From DASYRM01 sp036004405 (GTDB lineage: Bacteria; Acidobacteriota; Vicinamibacteria; Vicinamibacterales; UBA2999), in NCBI GenBank assembly GCA_036004405.1, contig DASYRM010000083.1, positions 1 to 42,643 of the forward strand: 42,643 nt of DNA. The letters are read 5' to 3'. Positions 33,175 through 39,003 of the stretch are shown here, one piece after another (position 1 is the first letter of the stretch; each line of letters opens with the position of its first letter). The notes under the pieces are model-generated. The model was not told the origin of the DNA, ran no database searches, and saw only the letters and a list, made by a program, of their open reading frames with translations. Made by a program: the position numbers and the translations under genes.

Positions 33175-34290
33175 TCAGGCTGACATGTACGCCGTGAGAG
33201 CGGCGCGCGAGACGCGCCACGTCGTACCGATCTTCTTGCCCTTCAGCTCGCCGGACTCGAGCACCGTCATCACGTCGGCTTCGGTGACACCCAGCGCCTG
33301 TGCGGCTTCAGCCGGGCTGAGGAGTTCGGCCGCCGCGTTTCCCAAGGCGGTGTTTCCCAACGCGGTGCCAGCCGCGCCACCGGCCGCGGGCAGCTGACCG
33401 GGAATCGGCGGGACGGCCACCGTCGGCGCGGCGTGGCCGGCGAAGCCGTCCTTCATCATCTGCTGCGCGATGCCAAAGCCGACGGCGAGCTCGGCGGCGG
33501 TGCCCGCCGCGCCGGCGCCGCCACCGCTTTCGAAGCCCTTGCCCATCTGGTACTTCACGAACTCGTTCAGATTGCCGATGGCGGCCATGCTCGACCGCTT
33601 GTCGATTGCGGCCTCGACCTCCGGCGGCACCGACACGTTCTCGACGATGAAGCTGCCGATCTCGATGCCGTACTTCGCCGTGACCGCGGGGTTGATGAGC
33701 GGCAACAGGGCGTCGCCGAGCTCGCTGTAGCGCGACGCCACGTCGAGCACCGGCACCTTGGCCGAGGCGATGGCATCGGTGAAGACGCTGACGATGCGCG
33801 AGCGCATGGCGTCGCTGAACTCGTCGAGCCGGAAGTTGTGGTCGGAGCCGGCCACTTCGCGCAGAAAGGTTTTGGTGTCCACCACCTTGAAGTCGTAGGT
33901 GCCGAACGCCCGCAACCGGACCATGCCGAAGTCTTCGTCGCGCAGCATCACTGGGTTGGCGGTGCCCCACTTGTTGCCGGTGAAGAGGCGCGTGGTGACG
34001 TAGTACACGTCGGCCTTGAACGGCGAGTTGAAGCCGTAGGGCCACGACTTGATCTTGGTCAGGACCGGAATGTTGTCGGTGGTAAGCGTGTGCTTGCCCG
34101 GGCCGAAGGTGTCGCCGAACTGCCCGAGGTAGACGAACTGCGCCACCTGCGATTCGCGGACGATGAGCTGCGCGCCGTTCTTGATTGCCTTGTCTTCGTC
34201 GGGAAACCGCCACGACAGCGTGTCGCGGGAGTCGTCGGTCCACTCGATGACCTCGAGCAGCTCGCCCTTGATGAAGTCCATGATGCCCAT
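33175..34290 (-). CDS. SPFH-domain protein (YdjI-like) with C-terminal excisionase-type helix-turn-helix
   Basis: 371 aa. The N-terminal 260 residues are an SPFH/virion-core-like domain: MGIMDFIKGELLEVIEWTDD, LIVRESQVAQFVYLGQFGDT, FGPGKHTLTTDNIPVLTKI, YYVTTRLFTGNKWGTANPVM, then IGSFIVENVSVPPEVEAAID. A Gly/Ala-rich linker follows (GGAAGTALGNTALGNAAAEL). Residues about 322-371 form a MerR/excisionase-type HTH: LSPAEAAQALGVTEADVMTV, then LKGKKIGTTWRVSRAALTAY. Many relatives end in a zinc ribbon instead, so the HTH is notable. The HTH may act as a protein-binding rather than DNA-binding module. AAGGAG lies upstream of ATG 34290. Co-transcribed with the zinc-ribbon gene; role in membrane stress is inferred from Bacillus. 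Confidence 0.85.
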   Translation of the reverse strand: MGIMDFIKGELLEVIEWTDDSRDTLSWRFPDEDKAIKNGAQLIVRESQVAQFVYLGQFGDTFGPGKHTLTTDNIPVLTKIKSWPYGFNSPFKADVYYVTTRLFTGNKWGTANPVMLRDEDFGMVRLRAFGTYDFKVVDTKTFLREVAGSDHNFRLDEFSDAMRSRIVSVFTDAIASAKVPVLDVASRYSELGDALLPLINPAVTAKYGIEIGSFIVENVSVPPEVEAAIDKRSSMAAIGNLNEFVKYQMGKGFESGGGAGAAGTAAELAVGFGIAQQMMKDGFAGHAAPTVAVPPIPGQLPAAGGAAGTALGNTALGNAAAELLSPAEAAQALGVTEADVMTVLESGELKGKKIGTTWRVSRAALTAYMSA

Positions 34291-34319
34291 CGTGTCTGCG
34301 CTCTCCTTCGTGCGTGGCT

Positions 34320-34337
34320 GCGGGGCTTCAGCCCCGC
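34320..34337. repeat. TTCA-loop hairpin, dispersed repeat family
   Basis: GCGGGGC and its complement form a perfect stem around TTCA in the 102-bp gap between the sigma factor and the SPFH gene. It has the same design as 6836-6855 and 19979-20000. There is no long T-run on the minus strand, so termination is uncertain. Confidence 0.55.
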
Positions 34338-34392
34338 CTCGCCGTCAATTTTCTCCGACGTAGGACGGCCGGCGGATGTTCACACTAGCAGG

Positions 34393-35202
34393 TTACGGCG
34401 GCGCAGGGAACATGCCCGCGAGGCGGCGGGCAAAGTCCGCCGTCGACTCCCGCGGACGGCTGCTGCGGTGCACCTCCAGGGCCTGGCGCGCGCCTTCGAC
34501 CCGGCGAACGAGCGCGCGCGCTTCGTGAAAGGATGCGGGCCCACGGGCAAAGTCGGCGCGGTCGGCATGGACGCGGCCCCGCGCCAGCGCCGCCGGGACG
34601 CGCCGGTGGCAGCGGCACGCGGCATCGTCCGACACGAGCCCGCAGTGGGTCCGCGTGAACTGCGCGATGTCGTCGCGGGCGCGCTGCAGACGTTTGCGGA
34701 AGACGTCGGGACGCACGTCGAGCGCCTCGGCGGCCACGGGTCCAGGCAGTTCGAGAATCTCGCCGAAGATGTAGGCCAGGCGATGGGCCCGGTCGAGGCA
34801 CTGCAGCATGCCGAGCGTGCACCCGACCTTCACCTCCTCCGTCAGCACCGAACGCTCGGCCTCGGCGGGTCCCTCCTCCGAGAGCCCATCGTGGAGATCG
34901 TCCGCGAAGCGCTCGAAGGTCAGGTGCATCCGCTCCACCGGGCTCTTCTTCACGTCGAGGATGTAGTTCACCGCCACGCGATAGACCCACGTCGTGACGC
35001 GGCTGCGGAAGTCGAACTGCGACAGCCGGGTGACGACGCGAACGAGGATCTCCTGCGTCGCGTCCTCGGCGTCTTCGCGGTTCCACAGCATCCGCAGTGC
35101 CAGACCGTAGACGTGGGGCTGCAGATCGCTCACGAGCGTGTTCAGCGCCTCACGGTCGCCCTCGAGGGCGCTGCGGACGTGGGCCTCGAGCGTCGCGGGC
35201 AT
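34393..35202 (-). CDS. ECF-type RNA polymerase sigma factor with Cys-containing C-terminal extension
   Basis: 269 aa. Region sigma2 reads LQPHVYGLALRMLWNREDAE, DATQEILVRVVTRLSQFDF and RVTTWVYRVAVNYILD. Region sigma4 reads LDRAHRLAYIFGEILELPGP, VAAEALDVRPDVFRKRLQRA. After sigma4 comes an extension of about 80 residues with HCGLVSDDAACRCHRRV (Cys/His cluster), possibly a zinc or redox site replacing a separate anti-sigma factor; no anti-sigma gene is adjacent. The start ATG shares one base with the stop of the upstream SRPBCC gene (TGATG), so the two are coupled. Promoters it controls cannot be named. Confidence 0.88.
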   Translation of the reverse strand: MPATLEAHVRSALEGDREALNTLVSDLQPHVYGLALRMLWNREDAEDATQEILVRVVTRLSQFDFRSRVTTWVYRVAVNYILDVKKSPVERMHLTFERFADDLHDGLSEEGPAEAERSVLTEEVKVGCTLGMLQCLDRAHRLAYIFGEILELPGPVAAEALDVRPDVFRKRLQRARDDIAQFTRTHCGLVSDDAACRCHRRVPAALARGRVHADRADFARGPASFHEARALVRRVEGARQALEVHRSSRPRESTADFARRLAGMFPAPP

Positions 35203-35606
35203 CAGGGCGCCTCCATGATGCGCTTGAGGGCTGCCAACTCGGCCTGGAGCGTGCGCCGCTGAGCGTCGAGCGCGCCTTCGAGCTGCGCGAGCGGGACCGG
35301 TGGTGCGTGCAGCACGAAGCTGTAGATCGAGGTGCCTCGCGTCGTGTCGGTGACGCGCGACTGCGCGAGCGCGCGGCTCCCGTCCGGAAACTCAAGACGC
35401 CAGTCCACCGTACGAGCCGCCGGCTCCGCCGATGTCGTCAGGGCGATATCCATTACACCGTCTGGCGTTCGCAGTTGCGCCCGGCGGTCGTCCGCGGTTT
35501 CAAACGCCCGCGCCCAGCGCGGCAGGTTGGCCGGATCGCGTACGAACTCGAACACCCGCTGGGGCGGAGCCTCGATCTCGATCCCTTGAACGTCGAACAT
35601 CTGCAT
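35202..35606 (-). CDS. SRPBCC-family (polyketide cyclase/START-like) protein
   Basis: 134 aa ligand-binding fold: MQMFDVQGIEIEAPPQRVFE begins with the usual EI.APPERVFE strand-helix, then DPANLPRWARAFE, and a final long helix ALDAQRRTLQAELAALKRIM. AAGGAG precedes ATG 35606. It is coupled to the ECF sigma gene by a one-base overlap, which suggests it senses or binds a small hydrophobic molecule for that regulon; this is inference. Such short SRPBCC proteins have no fixed chemistry. Confidence 0.82.
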   Translation of the reverse strand: MQMFDVQGIEIEAPPQRVFEFVRDPANLPRWARAFETADDRRAQLRTPDGVMDIALTTSAEPAARTVDWRLEFPDGSRALAQSRVTDTTRGTSIYSFVLHAPPVPLAQLEGALDAQRRTLQAELAALKRIMEAP

Positions 35607-35761
35607 GGCGCTCCTTCCTGAGCCATTCAGCCGGCTCTGAATGGTTGGACGACGCTCGCGCGCCCGCTGTGACCGCCGGCGACGGCGGTTGTCGAGCTTG
35701 AAAACGGCCTCGATCGTGCTTCACGCTGACACATGCGGGCGCTCGCCGTCACGGCCGGGTC

Positions 35762-37594
35762 ATGAGCCATCGTCTCGAGGACTACGCGCTCATCGGCGAT
35801 TGCGAGACCGCGGCTCTTCTCTCCCGGAACGGCTCGATCGACTGGCTGTGCTGGCCGCGGTTCGACTCCGGCGCGTGCTTTGCCGCGCTGCTCGGCTCCG
35901 AGGAGCACGGCCGCTGGCGACTCTCGGCTGCCGACCCGGACGCTCGCGTCACCCGGGCCTACCGCGGCGATACCCTGATTCTCGACACCCGCATCGAGAC
36001 GGGCGACGGCGTGGTCACGGTCACCGACTTCATGCCGCCACGCGGGCGCAACTCGGACGTCGTGCGGCTCGTGCGAGGCACCAGCGGCCGGGTCGCGATG
36101 CGCATGCACCTGGTGCTGCGCTTCGATTACGGCAGCACGGTCCCGTGGGTGAGCCGGCTCGCCGACGGCACCTGGCGCGCCATCGCCGGACCGGACATGG
36201 TGACGTTGCACACACCGGTGCCCCTCCGCGGTCAGGATCTGACGACGGTGGCGGAGTTCGAAGTGGATGCCGGTCAGACGGTGCCGTTCGTGCTCACCCA
36301 CGGCCCCTCACACCTGCCGCCTCCGCATGCGATCGAACCGGAAGAGTCGCTGCGCCACACCGAAAAGTTCTGGGCCGACTGGGTCGATGCCAAGCGACTG
36401 GCGGACGGCGAGTGGGCCGGCGCGGTCACCCGATCCCTCATCACGCTCAAGGCGCTGACCTACGCGCCGACAGGTGGCATGGTCGCCGCGCCCACGACAT
36501 CGCTCCCGGAGCAGATCGGGGGCGAGCGCAACTGGGACTACCGGTTCTGCTGGGTGCGGGATGCCACCTACACGCTGCTGGCGCTGATGAACGCCGGTTT
36601 TCACGACGAGGCGCGCGCATGGCGCGAGTGGCTGCTGCGCGCCGCGGCCGGCGCGCCGGCGCAGATGCAGATCATGTACGGGCTGGCGGGCGAGCGGCGG
36701 CTCACCGAGTACGACGTGGACTGGCTCCCGGGCTACGAACGATCGCGGCCGGTGCGGATCGGCAACGCCGCGCACGGGCAGCTGCAGCTCGACGTCTACG
36801 GTGAGGTGATGGACGCGCTTCATCAGGCGCGCGAAGCGGGTCTCTCCGCGGGCGAGCCGGATTGGGCGTTGCAACGCGCGCTCCTCGACCACCTTGCCGA
36901 GGTGTGGCGTCAACCGGATCAGGGGCTCTGGGAGGTGCGCGGCGACGCGCACCACTTCACCTACTCGAAGGTCATGGCCTGGGTGGCGTTCGAGCGGGGC
37001 GTGCGCGCGGTGAAGCGGTTTGGGCTCGAAGGGCCGCTCGAGCGCTGGGAGGCGCTGTGCCGCGACATCCATGCCGAGGTATGCGCCAAGGCGTACGACC
37101 CCGGCAAAGGCAGCTTCGTCCAGTCGTACGGGTCAAAGGAACTGGACGCGAGCCTGCTGATGCTGCCGATGGTGGGCTTCCTCCCCGCGGACGACCCGCG
37201 CGTGCAGGGCACGATAGCCGCGGTGGAGCGTGAACTGCTCGTGGACGGGTTCCTCCTGCGCTACGACACGCATTCGGGGACCGACGGTCTGCCGGGAGGC
37301 GAAGGCGCTTTTCTGGCGTGCACCTTCTGGCTGGTGGACGCTTACGTGCTGATGCGCCGCTTCGACGACGCGCGGGGTCTGTTCAACCGCCTCCTGTCGT
37401 TGCGCAACGACGTGGGCCTGCTGTCGGAGGAGTACGACCCGGTCAGCCGGCGGCTCGTCGGCAACTTCCCGCAGGCGTTCTCGCACATCGCGCTCGTCAA
37501 CAGCGCGCACAACCTGGCCGGCGCACGCAAGCCGGCCGAGCAACGCTCCGCGCAGCCGGTGCCGAAGGACTCGCGGATCAGCCGTTCCGCTTGA
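35762..37594 (+). CDS. Glycoside hydrolase family 15 protein (glucoamylase/trehalase type)
   Basis: 610 aa, the usual length of bacterial GH15. It begins LEDYALIGDCETAALLSRNG, SIDWLCWPRFDSGACFAALL (N-terminal beta domain). The (alpha/alpha)6 barrel has LTYAPTGGMVAAPTTSLPEQ, NWDYRFCWVRDATYTLLAL, the general-acid Glu391 in QGLWEVRGDAHHFTYSKVMA, and the base in LLSEEYDP (Glu556/Glu557). No signal peptide is seen, so it is likely cytoplasmic. It acts on alpha-glucosides such as maltodextrins or trehalose; which cannot be told. No close ribosome site. The 3' end overlaps the convergent zinc-ribbon gene by 17 bp. Confidence 0.92.
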   Translation: MSHRLEDYALIGDCETAALLSRNGSIDWLCWPRFDSGACFAALLGSEEHGRWRLSAADPDARVTRAYRGDTLILDTRIETGDGVVTVTDFMPPRGRNSDVVRLVRGTSGRVAMRMHLVLRFDYGSTVPWVSRLADGTWRAIAGPDMVTLHTPVPLRGQDLTTVAEFEVDAGQTVPFVLTHGPSHLPPPHAIEPEESLRHTEKFWADWVDAKRLADGEWAGAVTRSLITLKALTYAPTGGMVAAPTTSLPEQIGGERNWDYRFCWVRDATYTLLALMNAGFHDEARAWREWLLRAAAGAPAQMQIMYGLAGERRLTEYDVDWLPGYERSRPVRIGNAAHGQLQLDVYGEVMDALHQAREAGLSAGEPDWALQRALLDHLAEVWRQPDQGLWEVRGDAHHFTYSKVMAWVAFERGVRAVKRFGLEGPLERWEALCRDIHAEVCAKAYDPGKGSFVQSYGSKELDASLLMLPMVGFLPADDPRVQGTIAAVERELLVDGFLLRYDTHSGTDGLPGGEGAFLACTFWLVDAYVLMRRFDDARGLFNRLLSLRNDVGLLSEEYDPVSRRLVGNFPQAFSHIALVNSAHNLAGARKPAEQRSAQPVPKDSRISRSA

Positions 37595-38279
37595 GCCAGC
37601 CGGCGACGGCTTGGATGCCGGCCTCCACGAGGTCGCCCGGCGACCACTCCGCGCCGCGATCGTGGGGAAACGCGGCTTCCGCCTCGCGCCGCGCGCGCAG
37701 CAGGTTGAGCGGGAGCGCCGGGTCGATCGGCTGGTGTTCGCGGGCGTCCGCCTTCCGCAGCTGTGCGACCAGTACCGCGGCCTGGTGCATGTCGAGCATC
37801 GACAGCGGGGAGCCGCAGTGCGAGCAGCCCGAGTGGTGCGCCACGTCCACCGGCGCGCCGCAGTTCGAGCAGTTGACGCTCTGGACGTTCTGCCGCAACT
37901 CTTTCAACTGCTCCGCCGTGAGCGGGCGGATGAAGTCCTTCTCGCGCAGGAAGTCGAAGAACGTCGTCAACCGGCCGTGGTCGTTGGGGCAGCGCAGATA
38001 GGAGAAGCGCGTGGCACGCTGCATGTCCTGCGTCAGGCGCAGCCGCGCGTGGCAGCGCGGGCACTTGGCGAGATCGGCGTTGGAGAACTGACGCTTGCCC
38101 GCGTGCTCCCCGATCAGGCGGAACAGCGCCAGCGTGCCGCCGGGACTGAGCTGCACGCTCTCGTGGGCATCGAACCAGAACGACTGGCAGGGCACGCAGA
38201 CGTCGATGACGACGGGCCGGCCGATGTGGCCGTCCAGAGTCTGTTCCTGCATGCCGGCGCCGCAGCGGGGGCAGTCCAC
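37578..38279 (-). CDS. Multi-zinc-ribbon (zf-TFIIB-type) protein
   Basis: About 233 aa with three zinc-binding units: Cys3, Cys6, Cys28, Cys31 (MDCPRCGAGM, VCVPCQSFWFDAHES, a zf-TFIIB module), Cys73, Cys76, Cys97 plus His101 (KCPRCHARL, LRCPNDHGR), and Cys137, Cys140, Cys152, Cys155 (NCSNCGAPVD, GCSHCGSPLS). The rest is helical with no membrane segment. GTG 38279 is chosen: the longer ATG frame would run through the promoter and into the divergent gene. It resembles the zinc-ribbon proteins that accompany the SPFH/YdjI group, which lies 3 kb away. The function is unknown. Confidence 0.78.
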   Translation of the reverse strand: MDCPRCGAGMQEQTLDGHIGRPVVIDVCVPCQSFWFDAHESVQLSPGGTLALFRLIGEHAGKRQFSNADLAKCPRCHARLRLTQDMQRATRFSYLRCPNDHGRLTTFFDFLREKDFIRPLTAEQLKELRQNVQSVNCSNCGAPVDVAHHSGCSHCGSPLSMLDMHQAAVLVAQLRKADAREHQPIDPALPLNLLRARREAEAAFPHDRGAEWSPGDLVEAGIQAVAGWLKRNG

Positions 38280-38286
38280 GAGCGAG

Positions 38287-38293
38287 TATTGTA
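38287..38293. promoter_or_regulatory. Symmetric bidirectional -10 element for two divergent leaderless genes
   Basis: TATTGTA reads TATTGT on the plus strand (38287-38292) and TACAAT on the minus strand (38293-38288). Exactly 8 nt separate each hexamer from its start codon: ATG 38301 to the right and GTG 38279 to the left. Only 21 bp lie between the two genes, so both promoters must overlap here. Confidence 0.55.
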
Positions 38294-38300
38294 CGAGGGT

Positions 38301-38750
38301 ATGGTCAGTCTTCTCATTGCCGGTGCGCTCGCCGCGCAGACACGTGCGCAACCGCAACAGCCGGCCGAACCGCCTCTGGTCGACATGCCTAGACGGGTGC
38401 TTGAGATGACGGGTGCCAGCCCGCGGGAGTGCGGCCGATATCCACTGCGGCAGGCGAATGGAAGGCTAGAGGGCGCGACGAGTGAACAGCTGGAGGCATC
38501 GGTACAGTGCGTGCGCGAGGCCATCAAGGCCGGGCAACCGTTCTGGACATTCGTCGAGCACCCTGGCATCGACTCATGGGTCGCGAACGGCTTCTTGCGG
38601 ACTGCGTCCGGCGACGTGCATTACTTCGTGTATGACAGCGCTCCGTGCGGTCGTCCGGGATGTCAGCCAAAGCTGACACTCCTACTGTGCCAGCTGCCGT
38701 CGGTGAAGCGAAACGGCAACGGCAACGCGGTCGGTTTCGACTGCCCCTGA
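38301..38750 (+). CDS. Small secreted protein of unknown function
   Basis: 149 aa with a short signal peptide (MVSLLIAGALAAQTRAQ). The mature part has six cysteines (ECGRY, VQCVREA, PCGRPGC, LLLCQLPS, FDCP), consistent with disulfides in an exported protein, and YFVYDS/LTLLLC strands. No family is recognised. The start has no ribosome site but carries the symmetric -10 element 8 nt upstream. Its end abuts a repeat region. Confidence 0.65.
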   Translation: MVSLLIAGALAAQTRAQPQQPAEPPLVDMPRRVLEMTGASPRECGRYPLRQANGRLEGATSEQLEASVQCVREAIKAGQPFWTFVEHPGIDSWVANGFLRTASGDVHYFVYDSAPCGRPGCQPKLTLLLCQLPSVKRNGNGNAVGFDCP

Positions 38751-38756
38751 ACGAGC

Positions 38757-38824
38757 GACTCGACCGGCTTCCACGCCAGCGCGACGACGCGTCCGGACTT
38801 CTCCGTGCGGCGCGACGCTTTGAC
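38757..38824 (-). pseudogene. Stray copy of the C-terminal coding end of the HerA-like gene
   Basis: 38757-38795 matches 39005-39043 at 32 of 39 positions in the same orientation. On the minus strand this copy reads GRVVALAWKPVES against VRLVALAWNPVE-stop in the gene; the stop is replaced by Ser. It may be a decayed duplication or one end of a repeat unit. Confidence 0.55.
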
Positions 38825-38989
38825 CCGTGGGCAGCCAGAGGTTTCTGTCGGGCCGACTATCAGCGCCGGGAGCGCCAGCGATAGATGAAAAACGACGAGG
38901 CGCGGCCTTCCCCGGAGGCCGCGCGCGAGGAGTTTTTCCCCGGCGTCTGATCGGAGGCCCCGACAGAAGCCTCTGGCTGCCCGCGGGTC
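38822..38989. repeat. 168-bp unit with 31-bp terminal inverted repeats
   Basis: The arm at 38822-38852 and the reverse complement of 38959-38989 agree at 29 of 31 positions. The 106-bp interior holds a hairpin between A- and T-runs and a 21-codon frame (38885-38950). No transposase and no clear target duplication next to the arms. Confidence 0.75.
38888..38937. terminator. Probable bidirectional terminator between convergent genes
   Basis: Perfect 9-bp stem GCGCGGCCT (38900-38908) / AGGCCGCGC (38916-38924) with a 7-nt loop, flanked by AAAAA (38888-38892) and TTTTT (38933-38937). The runs stand about 7-8 nt from the stem, so efficiency is uncertain. Confidence 0.55.
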
Positions 38990-39003
38990 GGAGGGTCGCT
39001 GGA

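Noticed and set aside
38885..38950. 21-codon frame inside the inverted-repeat unit
   Set aside because: It is made of the hairpin sequence itself, has no ribosome site and no independent support.
38822..38989. Insertion sequence or MITE with a known transposase family
   Set aside because: Inverted repeats are long and clear, but there is no transposase and no clear short target duplication at the arms, so no family can be named.
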